From assembly GCF_009711055.1 (NCBI RefSeq), contig NZ_WMJY01000012.1:1-49708 (forward strand): 49,708 nucleotides of DNA. Reading direction: 5' to 3'. The DNA is from Myroides pelagicus (GTDB lineage: Bacteria > Bacteroidota > Bacteroidia > Flavobacteriales > Flavobacteriaceae). Positions 16,667 through 25,743 of this stretch are shown here, in pieces (the stretch's first letter is position 1; each line of letters starts with the position of its first letter). The notes beneath the pieces are model-generated. The model searched no databases. It had not been told where the DNA came from and was given only the letters and a program-made list of their open reading frames with translations. The position numbers were made by a program, and so were the translations under genes.

Positions 16667-16927
16667 TTAAAACAATTGTTTAAGAAGTGAGATAATAAAA
16701 AGATTGACAATATATATACAAATGTAAAAGATCAAGTAGTTTACTTGATGGTTTCGGAGAAAGATTGTTTCCTTCTTTCCCAAAGTGATGAGGTAAATAT
16801 GAAATAAAGCTATTGCAATGGCAGCAATTAAGAATTGAGGTATAGCTGTAGTAATAAGACTTAGTAAGCACGTTATTATTAGAATAATAAGACTATGGTA
16901 AGCAAGGTAACGTTGAAGTAGAGTCAT
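16667..16927 (-). CDS. Small hydrophobic membrane protein, unrecognised
   Basis: I do not recognise this 86-residue protein. It is strongly hydrophobic, with about three membrane segments (roughly 10-28, 30-49 and 64-83) separated by a short positive loop GKKETIFLRNH. It ends three bases before the start of the ABC ATPase gene, so the two are probably translated together, which supports its being real and a membrane partner of the ATPase. Typical ABC permeases are far larger; this could be a half-size or homo-oligomeric subunit, or an accessory peptide. Confidence 0.6.
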   Translation of the reverse strand: MTLLQRYLAYHSLIILIITCLLSLITTAIPQFLIAAIAIALFHIYLITLGKKETIFLRNHQVNYLIFYICIYIVNLFIISLLKQLF

Positions 16928-17126
16928 TAATCGTGTGATTATTTACAAATAATTATTGTGTAATGTACTAACAAATTAAAAATAAGGTATTTTTTTAAGG
17001 AATAGGAACAAAGTGTACATTATTTTATTTAGCATACACCATCAAGTGAATTAATTGTAATTCTTATAGATAGACTATTGTATTTAATAGTTTTACTTAT
17101 ATTTGCTCGAAACTAATAACATCAAT

Positions 17127-17567
17127 ATGGAATTCAGTACAATTATTAAACAAGCGCATTCAGGAGTAGCGTATTTAGCTCTAATCTTTTTGCTAATTGC
17201 AATTATTAATGCATTTGCAGGAGCTGCTTCAAAAAGACAATTTACAGAAAAGGATAGAAAATTAGGGTTATTTGCTCTAATCTTTACACATATCCAGTTA
17301 TTACTAGGGTTAATCTTATATTTCGTATCACCAATGGTACAAACTTTAAGTGGAAATATGGGAGAAGTAATGAAAAATTCAGCATTGAGACTTTATGGAA
17401 TAGAGCACCCATTGATTAATATCATTGCTATAGTGTTAATCACAATTGGTTGGTCAAAGCATAAAAAAGCAACTGATGATGCAAGTAAGTTTAAGAAATT
17501 TACAATTTTCTATACTTTAGGTTTGATTTTGATTTTATCAAGAATCCCATGGTCAGCATGGTTCTAA
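17127..17567 (+). CDS. Four-helix membrane protein, cytochrome-b-like annotation in relatives
   Basis: I start this at the ATG at 17127, giving 146 residues beginning MEFSTIIKQAHSGVAYLAL; the upstream codons lack an ATG. Four membrane helices are evident (about 11-33, 48-68, 92-112, 122-142). Histidines H11, H56 (FTHIQLLLG) and H94 (GIEHPLINI) lie in or near helices and could ligate heme or quinone groups, which is why such proteins are often labelled cytochrome B; that function is not proven here. The gene is followed by a very strong terminator and is divergent from the ABC unit. Confidence 0.7.
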   Translation: MEFSTIIKQAHSGVAYLALIFLLIAIINAFAGAASKRQFTEKDRKLGLFALIFTHIQLLLGLILYFVSPMVQTLSGNMGEVMKNSALRLYGIEHPLINIIAIVLITIGWSKHKKATDDASKFKKFTIFYTLGLILILSRIPWSAWF

Positions 17568-17581
17568 TTACATAAAGAGCT

Positions 17582-17625
17582 TACCAAATAAAAAGGAGTC
17601 CGACAGGACTCCTTTTTATTTGGTA
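17582..17625 (+). terminator. Long-stem intrinsic terminator
   Basis: A perfect 20-pair stem (17582-17601 with 17606-17625) around the loop GACA has core AAAAAGGAGTCC / GGACTCCTTTTT. Confidence 0.9.
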
Positions 17626-17655
17626 TATTTATTGACTTACAAAAAGGAATAATTC

Positions 17656-18159
17656 ATGATCGAAATGAGAAACGTAGTATTATTAATTGTCTTTTTTAGC
17701 TTCTACAGTTTTGTAGGAAAGCCACAGTTGATGAATAATGAATCGAAGAGCTATGATGAAGTACAGTCTGTATTAACGGATACAGTAGTGATGAGTATTG
17801 ATTCGGTTGCTACCGAGTCAAAGGTAGAATTAGAAGAGGAGGAGATACAGTACGAACTGATAGATGAAGAGACAAAAGCTTCTTATTATCACGATAAATT
17901 TACAGGTAGAAAAACGGCTAGTGGAGCGGTATTCAATAATGCAGAGTACACGGCAGCCCATAAAACATTACCATTTGGAACTAAAGTAAAAGTTACTAAT
18001 ATTACAAATCAACGATCAGTAATACTTACAATAACAGATCGTGGTCCTTTCATTAAAGGAAGAAGTATTGATTTGTCAAAACGCGCTTTTTTTGATTTAA
18101 CGGATAATAAGAAAAGTGGTGTTTTAAATGTGAAAATCGAGCGTATATTAGAAGAATAA
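17656..18159 (+). CDS. RlpA-like protein with double-psi beta-barrel (septal ring lytic transglycosylase family)
   Basis: A 167-residue exported protein with a hydrophobic N-terminus (about 4-21), an acidic linker (about 28-72) and a double-psi beta-barrel of the RlpA type (about 74-163). The family pattern shows as ASYYHDKFTGRKTASG (about 76-91), FNNAEYTAAHKTLPFGTKVKVTN and ITDRGPFIKGRSIDLSKRA. RlpA of Pseudomonas cleaves peptidoglycan strands lacking stem peptides; other members may only bind glycans. It has no SPOR domain. An AAGGA lies near the start, unusual here, and either the first ATG or the one at 17665 could be used. Confidence 0.85.
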   Translation: MIEMRNVVLLIVFFSFYSFVGKPQLMNNESKSYDEVQSVLTDTVVMSIDSVATESKVELEEEEIQYELIDEETKASYYHDKFTGRKTASGAVFNNAEYTAAHKTLPFGTKVKVTNITNQRSVILTITDRGPFIKGRSIDLSKRAFFDLTDNKKSGVLNVKIERILEE

Positions 18160-18280
18160 TAGACAAAGAATACCTTCGTTTATTCAATTAATAGGAGTGG
18201 AATTATAGATGAATAAATAGACAGAATGTAAAAAAAATCCACACAATGTGTCTTTTAAGAAATAAGTGTTAAAGCTCTTT

Positions 18281-18748
18281 TTACCAATTTTTAAAGGGAT
18301 TTTTTGCAATGTAAGAATTGTAGTAACGAATATCTCCTGTAACTTCCTGTCCTAGCCAATCTGGTTGATCAAAAGTTTCGTTTTCATTAGTCAATTCAAT
18401 TTCGGCTAAAATTAGACCTTCATTATTTCCATGAAAGATATCGACTTCAAAGGTATGTCCTTTAAAATCCACTAAGTATCTCGTTTTGTCAATTACAAAA
18501 TCTTCACAAAGATGTATAAGTTGTTCAACTTCGTTAATGTCAATTTCCTTTTCCCATTCGAATCGACTAGTTCCTGCTAAATTAGACTTACCTTTTACTG
18601 TTATATAACCATGATTACCTTTTATTCTTACTCTTACCGTTCGATTTGAATTCGAATTAAGATATCCTTGTGTTATTTTAGATTTTTTATAACTTTTTGA
18701 GATAAAATCATTGGATTTTACCAAGAATTTTCTTTCTATTTCAATCAT
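18281..18748 (-). CDS. CYTH domain protein
   Basis: The 155-residue product is a single CYTH domain, a triphosphate tunnel enzyme fold. The hallmark E-x-E-x-K is present as E3-I-E-R-K7. Further charged strands line the tunnel: TVRVRIKG, YITVKGK, FEWEKEID, and FEVDIFHG with ILAEIEL near 112-136. Bacterial members with this length act mostly as inorganic triphosphatases; adenylate or thiamine-triphosphate activities are known in others, so the substrate is open. It is divergent from the Gcr-family gene. Confidence 0.9.
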   Translation of the reverse strand: MIEIERKFLVKSNDFISKSYKKSKITQGYLNSNSNRTVRVRIKGNHGYITVKGKSNLAGTSRFEWEKEIDINEVEQLIHLCEDFVIDKTRYLVDFKGHTFEVDIFHGNNEGLILAEIELTNENETFDQPDWLGQEVTGDIRYYNSYIAKNPFKNW

Positions 18749-18833
18749 GTTTATTCAGAATAAAATGTAATTTTATGCCAAGTTACAATGATTAACTTAA
18801 ATAGCTGTTTTAAAACGAAGAAAAATTATTCGA

Positions 18834-20939
18834 ATGAAATTAAGACATATGTTACAATCGCCTCACGGTGTTGAAGAATTGTTTAATAAGTATGTGATAG
18901 ACGGCCAAGTATATGCTACGGATGATTTACTATTTATCGTAGATTTAGTTCATATTTTTAGACCCAAGAATGTAAAGAGAATAAATCGTGTATCAATTGA
19001 TGCATTGTTATCCTATTTAAAAACACATGATGTAGAGCGAAAGGCTATATCAGTATATTTAAAAGAACTCTTATCAGATCGCCATTTTAGTCGTATGGTA
19101 TCGGATGCTGGAATTCTACAAGATTCTGACTTTTTTTACGAAGTAAAGAAGCGCTTATGGGCAAAAGTATTACCTTATCAGCCAGAAAAGGAAACTTATG
19201 AGTACGTATTAAATCAAGTATTTTATAAGCAAACTGATGTAGAGTGGGTTGATACCATTCCAATGGATCAATTGCTTGAGCTCTTTAGCTTGCTAGAATT
19301 CGAAGATTTCTTTGTGAGTAATAAGGAAGGGACAGTACTTAGTGAGCTGTTAAACTCAATAGATATTATTACTCAACGAATGAGCGGACGTGCTATGGAA
19401 AGTTATATTATCAATATGGTTCCAGAGTATTCCCATTTAGAAAGTCCATTTAGAGCATTAGAAATTGAGTTTAGTAGTGTGATGACTTCTTTTATTAATG
19501 GAGATATAAAAGTATTGTTGGATAGTGATATTAGTTATAAGCAGATTGTTATCTTACACAAACAATGTCAGGACTTTGTTAATCAAGCTTTCAAAAATAG
19601 TTCGAAATATGGTATCTCTATTAAAGTAAATCAAAGTTTATTGCGCTTGCGTCAGCAACTTCAGCGTGTAAATGTATTAATTTCTCTATTGGTTGTTCAG
19701 GAGGATGTTCAAGAACAAAAACAAGTAAATACGATTGATTTAGCTAGACGATTGGTCAAGTATAACTGTTATAAGTATAACGTTACGGGATTGATTAAGG
19801 AGAGTACACAGTTGATTTCATATGAGATTACTCAACATACAGCCAAAACAGGAGAACACTATATAACAAATACAGCTAAGGAGTATTGGCATATGTTTCG
19901 TGGATCGATGGGAGCGGGTATTATCGTAGGTTTTCTATGTATATTCAAAGTTTATGCACATCATGCAGATGTAAGTGATTTTGGAAAAGCGATGTTGTAT
20001 AGCTTGAATTATGCTTTTGGTTTTTGTTTAATATATTTAATGGGCTTTACGCTAGCGACAAAACAACCAGCAATGACTGCTTCAACGATCATTAAAGCTA
20101 TTGAAGATGGTCGTAAACAACACTTGGAAAGTGGAGAAAAGCACGTTGGTTTTGCTAAGTTATTCGCACGCTTGTTTCGCTCTCAGTTTATTGCATTTGT
20201 AGGTAACGTGATTTTAGCCTTCCCCGTTGCTTTATTTTTGATATGGGGGATAGATCAGTTGTTTGCAGTTAATATAATGGGCGAAGAAAAAGAGTGGACG
20301 AAGATGTTGGTAGATGCTGATCCACTTGCTTCTAGAGCTTTATTTCATGCAGGTATTGCCGGTATATTTCTGTTTTTATCAGGGATTATTTCTGGGAATG
20401 TCTCAAATAAAAATAAACATAATAAGGTGTTGTATAGAATAAAAGAACACCCATGGTTGAAGAGAAACTTAGGTCTTCAACGCACCTCTAAGTTAGCTAA
20501 TTGGGTAGATACAAAATGGCCTGGGATTGTTTCGAATATTTGGTTTGGTGTATTTATGGGAATGTGTGGAACAATAGGTGTTTTTTTGGGTTTAGGTATA
20601 GATATTCGACATATAACTTTCGTGAGTGGAAATATCGCATTAGGGTTATACGGATCAGGATTTCAAGCACCAGTTGATATGTTAGTTTGGGCATTTATTG
20701 GGATGTGGTTAATTGGTTTTATGAACTTTATGGTGAGTTTTAGTTTATCCATGTTGCTTGCTTTTCGTTCGAGAAATATACCTATTACTGAAACTAAAGA
20801 TCTTGCTAAGGCGACTTGGAGACATTTTAAAAACTTCCCATTAGAGTTTTTATTGCCAACTGCCTCTGGAGTAATTGAAAATACTACAGTAAGTACCTCA
20901 AAAGGAGCAAAAGAAAAAGAAAGTCAAGCGAACAATTAA
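18834..20939 (+). CDS. Gcr-family membrane protein (annotated site-specific recombinase)
   Basis: A 701-residue protein matching the family usually called site-specific recombinase, Gcr (Pfam SpecificRecomb, from memory). The N-terminal half (about 1-340) is soluble, helical and charged. The C-terminal half has about six to seven membrane segments (for example GAGIIVGFLCIFKVYA near 358, FIAFVGNVILAFPVALFLIWG near 455, and segments near 505, 575, 615 and 640). I see no serine- or tyrosine-recombinase motifs. A membrane role is more believable than DNA recombination, so the family name may be misleading. It is monocistronic and convergent with the antiporter gene. Confidence 0.8.
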   Translation: MKLRHMLQSPHGVEELFNKYVIDGQVYATDDLLFIVDLVHIFRPKNVKRINRVSIDALLSYLKTHDVERKAISVYLKELLSDRHFSRMVSDAGILQDSDFFYEVKKRLWAKVLPYQPEKETYEYVLNQVFYKQTDVEWVDTIPMDQLLELFSLLEFEDFFVSNKEGTVLSELLNSIDIITQRMSGRAMESYIINMVPEYSHLESPFRALEIEFSSVMTSFINGDIKVLLDSDISYKQIVILHKQCQDFVNQAFKNSSKYGISIKVNQSLLRLRQQLQRVNVLISLLVVQEDVQEQKQVNTIDLARRLVKYNCYKYNVTGLIKESTQLISYEITQHTAKTGEHYITNTAKEYWHMFRGSMGAGIIVGFLCIFKVYAHHADVSDFGKAMLYSLNYAFGFCLIYLMGFTLATKQPAMTASTIIKAIEDGRKQHLESGEKHVGFAKLFARLFRSQFIAFVGNVILAFPVALFLIWGIDQLFAVNIMGEEKEWTKMLVDADPLASRALFHAGIAGIFLFLSGIISGNVSNKNKHNKVLYRIKEHPWLKRNLGLQRTSKLANWVDTKWPGIVSNIWFGVFMGMCGTIGVFLGLGIDIRHITFVSGNIALGLYGSGFQAPVDMLVWAFIGMWLIGFMNFMVSFSLSMLLAFRSRNIPITETKDLAKATWRHFKNFPLEFLLPTASGVIENTTVSTSKGAKEKESQANN

Positions 20940-20979
20940 AGGTTAACTTGATGTATGATGCTTAATTATAAAACATAAA

Positions 20980-21018
20980 AAAGAGCTAGTTCTTATTGTG
21001 AGCTAGCTCTCTTTTCTT
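20980..21018. terminator. Bidirectional terminator between Gcr and antiporter genes
   Basis: AGAGCTAG and CTAGCTCT pair around a 13-base loop, with an A-run before and CTTTTCTTT after. Confidence 0.7.
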
Positions 21019-21020
21019 TA

Positions 21021-22871
21021 TTAATCTGTTTTCTGCTGTCCATTTCTCTTTTCGGAGAGCTTTTGTTGTAATAGCTCGGACTGCTCAGCAAACTCTATTC
21101 TAGACACATTAATATAATCTTCAAGGTTATGGATGTTTTTAGCTAATTTTCGCAGTGACTTTCTATCGCTACTGATGAATAGCTCACTCTGTTGTCTTGC
21201 CTCTTCATGGCTAAATCCTAATTTTTCAAGCATTACCGCCCCAACATAGACTGCAGTAAAGAAAGTCTCTCTATAAACTTCTGTTAAACCATCTTGTAGA
21301 TATTCATAAGCATTTTTTCTGTTCTTTGCACGTACAATGATCTCTACGTGAGGGAAGTTTTCCCGAATAACTTCTACTAACTGTTGATTAAGTTCTGGAG
21401 GATCCATAGCAGCAACGATATAATCTGCTTGCTCAAGGCCTATAGACTCAAGTATATTAATTGATGTAGCATCACCATAATAGACATTAAAGTCAAGTTT
21501 TCGTAAGTGTTCTACACGCTCAGCATCATTGTCTAAGACAAGGATTGGGATGTCATTAGCTTTTAATAATCTACCAATGGTGTTACCAAAATCTCCAAAA
21601 CCGGCAATGACAATCTTTTTTTCTGCACTGATATGAGTAAGGTCGTCATACTCTTGATGATCTGTGTCAGAAGGTGTGAGTCCTAGATAAGGTGCAATCC
21701 ACTTTTCGTTTAACAACATCAAAATAGGTGTGACAACCATAGAAAGTGCAGTTGTGGCTAACATATAGTCATACCATTCCGGAGTAACGAGGTTTATTGT
21801 CTTTGCCAATGCAAGAATTACAAAGGCAAACTCACCAATTTGTGATAATAAAATGGCGAATAAGAAGGATTGGTCTTTTGGGAATTTCTTCCATTTTCCT
21901 ATCGCTAATAAGACAATAGCTTTGATCGTCATTACACTAATTAACAATCCTACGATAATCAGTGGCTCATTGATTATAATATCAAAGTTAATAGTAGAAC
22001 CTACTGCGATAAAGAAGATACCCAATAAGAGAGCCTTAAAAGGTTCGATATCACTTTCTAATTGATGCTTGTAAGGGTTGTTTGCTAATACGATACCAGC
22101 TATAAAAGCGCCTAAAGCAGGGGACAGTCCCACTTGTTGCATTAAGAGAGCTACACCAATTACCAATAGAAGAGCTGATGCGGTATAGATTTCACGAATC
22201 TTTAAGCGACCAACAGATTTGAATAGCGGATTAACAATATAATTACCAATTAAAAAGATTACAGAAATAGCACCTAAAATAGCTAGTGTTTTCATGAATA
22301 CAGGTGCTCCATCTAACCAATTGTCTCCTCCTGTTTGTATTGGAGTTTTTGAAGATACAGCTAATAAAGGGATGATGGCCATCATTGGGATGACGGCAAT
22401 ATCTTGAAATAGAAGTACTGCGAAGCTGGATTTTCCGGCATTAGATTGATTAAGACCTCTTTCTGATATAGTCTGTAAAATTATAGCTGTCGATGACATA
22501 GTGATGATGAAGCCAAGGGTAACGGAAGTACCTATAGACATGGAAAGTCCCCAATGTGCTATGGCAGCAACGATTGTTGTGGTTCCAATTAATTGTGCAC
22601 TACCTAGTCCAATAATCTCATTTTTCATCTTCCAAAACTCCTTTGGATCTAGTTCTAATCCAACTAAAAATAGCATCATCACTACACCAAATTCGGTAGC
22701 GTGCATGATGTCAGCACCGTCATTACCTACAAACTTGAATACGAACGGCCCGATTAAGACACCTGCAAATAGGTATCCTAGGACAGACCCCATTCCTAAT
22801 CGTTTGGAGATAAGAACACATACTACAGAGGCAAATAAGAAGATAAATGCTTGCGTTAAAAAATCATTCAT
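21021..22871 (-). CDS. CPA2-family cation:proton antiporter with TrkA-N domain (KefC-like)
   Basis: A 616-residue protein with a transmembrane antiporter domain of about 12 helices (residues 1-395; GSVLGYLFAGVLIGPFVFK and GLSPALGAFIAGIVLANNPY are typical of CPA2) followed by a cytoplasmic Rossmann TrkA-N (RCK) domain starting VIAGFGDFGNTIGRLL near 414-430. It should exchange K+ or Na+ for protons under nucleotide control, as in KefB/KefC. The C-terminal tail (about 540-616) is charged. No ancillary KefF/KefG reductase is adjacent. The gene is monocistronic. Confidence 0.92.
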   Translation of the reverse strand: MNDFLTQAFIFLFASVVCVLISKRLGMGSVLGYLFAGVLIGPFVFKFVGNDGADIMHATEFGVVMMLFLVGLELDPKEFWKMKNEIIGLGSAQLIGTTTIVAAIAHWGLSMSIGTSVTLGFIITMSSTAIILQTISERGLNQSNAGKSSFAVLLFQDIAVIPMMAIIPLLAVSSKTPIQTGGDNWLDGAPVFMKTLAILGAISVIFLIGNYIVNPLFKSVGRLKIREIYTASALLLVIGVALLMQQVGLSPALGAFIAGIVLANNPYKHQLESDIEPFKALLLGIFFIAVGSTINFDIIINEPLIIVGLLISVMTIKAIVLLAIGKWKKFPKDQSFLFAILLSQIGEFAFVILALAKTINLVTPEWYDYMLATTALSMVVTPILMLLNEKWIAPYLGLTPSDTDHQEYDDLTHISAEKKIVIAGFGDFGNTIGRLLKANDIPILVLDNDAERVEHLRKLDFNVYYGDATSINILESIGLEQADYIVAAMDPPELNQQLVEVIRENFPHVEIIVRAKNRKNAYEYLQDGLTEVYRETFFTAVYVGAVMLEKLGFSHEEARQQSELFISSDRKSLRKLAKNIHNLEDYINVSRIEFAEQSELLQQKLSEKRNGQQKTD

Positions 22872-23106
22872 TTGTTTGAGTTATCTTATGGTTAATTGTG
22901 AAACAATGAGTTTAAGAAAAAAATAAAACAAAAAACAAAGATTAAGCATTATCGCTTATTATTTTAAGTGTTTTTTTTCATAGCTATTACAAATTTAAAA
23001 AAATATTTGACGGTGGGATCTACTTTTGTTTATTAAAAATCAGGTCTTAATTATCTATTTTTAAATCTTTTTAATTAAAAGAGTTAACTTAAATTTGTTT
23101 TTAGTT

Positions 23107-24177
23107 ATGCTTCGTAAGATTATACATGTAGATATGGATGCTTTTTATGCTTCGGTGGAGCAGTTAGACTTTCCTGAGTTAATAGGAAAGCCTATAGCTG
23201 TAGGCGGAGATGGTGCTCGTGGAGTAGTAGCTGCTGCAAGTTATGAGGCGCGAAAGTTTGGTGTTCGCAGTGCGATTAGCGGAGTACAAGCAAAGAAGAA
23301 TTGTCCAGGTTTAATATTTGTAAAGCCGAGGTTTGAACGATATAAGGAGATTTCTACTCAGATTAGGCGTATTTTTTATGATTATACTGATTTAGTAGAA
23401 CCACTAGCTTTAGATGAGGCCTTCTTAGATGTTAGTAACAATAAGATAGGGTGTCCAAGTGCTACTTTAATAGCTTATGAGATTAGGCAACGTATTTATC
23501 AGGAGTTAGGTCTAACAGCTTCTGCGGGTATTTCAATCAATAAATTTTTAGCTAAAATTGCTAGTGATTACAATAAGCCGAATGGGCAGAAGACTATCGA
23601 GCCCCAAGAAGTAGAAGAATTCCTTGAAGAACTTGAAATTAAGAAGTTTTTCGGTATAGGTAAAAAGACAGCTGATAGAATGTACCACCATGGAATTTTT
23701 ACAGGAAAGGACTTAAAAAGCAAATCTATTGAATTTTTAATCGAAAACTTTGGAAAGGCGGGAGCAGAGTACTATAACTTAGTTCGTGGAATTCAAGACT
23801 CTCCTGTACGACCGAATAGAACAATCAAGTCTCTTGGAACAGAACGTACATTTGATGAGAATCTTTCTTCAGAGATCTTCTTATTAGAGAAGCTTGATGG
23901 GCTCGTACAAGAGTTATCGCTGCGATTAAAAAAATCTAATGTTTCAGGAAAGACTGTAACTTTGAAAATTAAGTATAGAGATTTTGTTCAACAAACAAGA
24001 AGTAAAACACTTCCTTATTTTATGTCAGATTCAGAATTGATATTAGACGTTGTTAAAGGATTGCTTTTTCAAGAAGAGTTGAAGGATTCTGTGCGTTTGA
24101 TTGGTGTGACTATATCAAGTTTGAATACTGAAATAAAGAAGCTTCCATTTGTAATCCAATTGGAGTTTGATTTTTAA
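23107..24177 (+). CDS. dinB: DNA polymerase IV (Y-family)
   Basis: Translesion polymerase. The ATG at 23107 is chosen because the conserved start MLRKIIHVDMDAFYASVEQ begins there; the product is 356 residues, typical. Catalytic carboxylates lie in HVDMDAFYASVE (D8) and PLALDEAFLDV (D and E near 103-104). The thumb and little-finger regions follow: GISINKFLAKIASDYNKP near 142-159 and GIGKKTADRM near 183-192. No beta-clamp partner or lexA is in the window, so SOS control cannot be judged. The LD-carboxypeptidase gene starts ten bases downstream and yraN after it, so they are probably cotranscribed. Confidence 0.96.
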   Translation: MLRKIIHVDMDAFYASVEQLDFPELIGKPIAVGGDGARGVVAAASYEARKFGVRSAISGVQAKKNCPGLIFVKPRFERYKEISTQIRRIFYDYTDLVEPLALDEAFLDVSNNKIGCPSATLIAYEIRQRIYQELGLTASAGISINKFLAKIASDYNKPNGQKTIEPQEVEEFLEELEIKKFFGIGKKTADRMYHHGIFTGKDLKSKSIEFLIENFGKAGAEYYNLVRGIQDSPVRPNRTIKSLGTERTFDENLSSEIFLLEKLDGLVQELSLRLKKSNVSGKTVTLKIKYRDFVQQTRSKTLPYFMSDSELILDVVKGLLFQEELKDSVRLIGVTISSLNTEIKKLPFVIQLEFDF

Positions 24178-24186
24178 AAATAAAAG

Positions 24187-25083
24187 ATGATAAAACCAAA
24201 TTATTTAAAAGAAGGTGATAAAGTAGCTATCGTGTGTACAGCGCGTAAGTTCAGTAAAGAAGAGGCAATTCCAGCAATGGAGTTATTAGCTTCATGGGGG
24301 TTAGTACCTGTATTGGGAGAAACTATTGGACTTGATGAACATCAGTTAGGTGGGACTGACGATGAGCGTATCGCTGATTTCAATAAACAACTTAGGGATC
24401 CCTCCATTAAAGCGATATGGTGTGCAAGAGGGGGGTATGGTACGGTTCGTATTATCGACCATATTGATTTTGAAGTGTTACTAGCCAATCCTAAATGGAT
24501 TATAGGTTTTAGCGATGTGACTGTTTTGCATAGTCATATTCATAATTTGGGAGTAGAAACGATACATGGTATAATGGCTTTTAGTGTACCTAAGGCTACA
24601 GAGGATTCGAAAGAGAGTTTGCGTAAAATGTTGTACGGAGAAAAGGTTTCGTATGATGTTGATGCGAATAATAATAATATTGAAGGTGCGGTAGAAGGAG
24701 TTTTAGTTGGTGGGAATTTATCAATTTTATATAGCTTGTTAGGTTCTGTGTCCAGTATAAAGACAGAAGGAAAAATACTCTATATAGAAGATTTAGATGA
24801 ATATTTCTACCACTTAGATCGTATGATGCATAATATGGATCGTAATGGTATGCTATCGGGTATTAGAGGATTGATTGTTGGAGGGATGACAGATATGCAC
24901 GACAATTCGATTCCTTTTGGTTATGATGCGATACAGATCATAAAGAGTGTTTGTGCTCAGTATTCTTTTCCTATTATGTTTGATATGCCTAGTGGCCACG
25001 GACAAGAGAATGTAGCTCTACCTTTTGGTGGTAAAGTAAGAATGACTATAACAGCTGAAGGAGCAAAACTAATACAATTGTAA
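24187..25083 (+). CDS. LD-carboxypeptidase (S66 family)
   Basis: Serine peptidase of the LdcA/MccF family; LdcA removes the terminal D-Ala from murein tetrapeptides during cell-wall recycling. The 298-residue length is normal. The nucleophile region is WIIGFSDVT (Ser near residue 106), preceded by ARGGYG (about 77-82). The Glu of the triad is in YIEDLDEYFYHLDRM (about 200-214), and the His is in MPSGHGQENVALPFG (about 270). MccF-type antibiotic immunity is the alternative, but no microcin-type genes are near. It lies between dinB and yraN. Confidence 0.92.
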   Translation: MIKPNYLKEGDKVAIVCTARKFSKEEAIPAMELLASWGLVPVLGETIGLDEHQLGGTDDERIADFNKQLRDPSIKAIWCARGGYGTVRIIDHIDFEVLLANPKWIIGFSDVTVLHSHIHNLGVETIHGIMAFSVPKATEDSKESLRKMLYGEKVSYDVDANNNNIEGAVEGVLVGGNLSILYSLLGSVSSIKTEGKILYIEDLDEYFYHLDRMMHNMDRNGMLSGIRGLIVGGMTDMHDNSIPFGYDAIQIIKSVCAQYSFPIMFDMPSGHGQENVALPFGGKVRMTITAEGAKLIQL

Positions 25084-25091
25084 AATTGACT

Positions 25092-25452
25092 ATGGCGGGA
25101 CACAACGATTTAGGAAAGTTAGGTGAAGCAAAAGCAGTAGAGTATCTTGAAGCAAAGGGATATGTGATACTTGAACGCAATTGGGTAAAACAAGGAAAGG
25201 AAATTGATATAGTTGCACTGCTCGATAATGTATTAGTATTTGTAGAAGTTAAGACTAGAAGTTCCTTAGAGTACGGCCTTCCTCAAGAGTTTGTCAAACA
25301 TCATAAAATAAAAACATCTTTTAACAGCAGCCGATATTTATATCACGATGCATGACCGTGAAGAAGAAGTGCGCTTCGATATTATTGCCGTTTATGCGAA
25401 TGAAGAGTCTTTTGAGTTAGAACATTTAGAAGACGCATTTTATTTCTTTTAG
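25092..25452 (+). pseudogene. YraN-family (UPF0102) endonuclease-like gene with a frameshift
   Basis: The first frame (from ATG 25092) encodes the family N-terminus: GKLGEAKAVEYLEAKGY, then GKEIDIVALLDNVLVFVEVKTRS, the restriction-endonuclease-like E/D-x-K core, and GLPQEFVKHHKIK. It then goes off-family and stops at 25355. The correct C-terminus (EVRFDIIAVYANE ... EHLEDAFYFF) is found in the next frame up to a TAG at 25450-25452. Removing one A from the AAAAA at 25310-25314 joins them into 119 residues, the usual family length. It is either a genuine one-base insertion, a sequence error, or a +1 frameshift. It forms an operon with dinB and the S66 peptidase gene. Confidence 0.85.
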
Positions 25453-25674
25453 TGTAGTTTTCCTTTGGTAATTCTTTGTATTTGGAATGAATTAAGAAAA
25501 ATAAAGATTTAGGATTAAATCTAACCAAGGACAATACATGTTTTATAATTGAATTGCTGTTTAAACCTTTATTGTATATAGTCTCATAGGAGTATATATA
25601 AAGACAACTTATGTTAAATTTCGTCTTTCAGAATTTATACTACTTATTTTATTTAAAAAAAGTCTTAATAAAAC

Positions 25675-25705
25675 TTGTTAGTTATTTAGAATGAATTTAC
25701 TTTTG
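25675..25705 (+). promoter_or_regulatory. Promoter of the siderophore receptor gene
   Basis: TTG (25675-25677) and TACTTTTG (25698-25705), separated by 20 bases, match the Bacteroidota consensus. TTTAGA (25685-25690) and TCTAAA (25722-25727) flank the -7 element and equal the half-sites in the dyad at 9804-9832. Confidence 0.55.
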
Positions 25706-25743
25706 CTTCGAATTTAATCAGTCTAAATAATTCTTAACAAGAA

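Noticed and set aside
18834..20939. Possible mobile element because of the recombinase label
   Set aside because: No inverted repeats, attachment sites or recombinase motifs; the protein is a membrane protein in a normal chromosomal setting.
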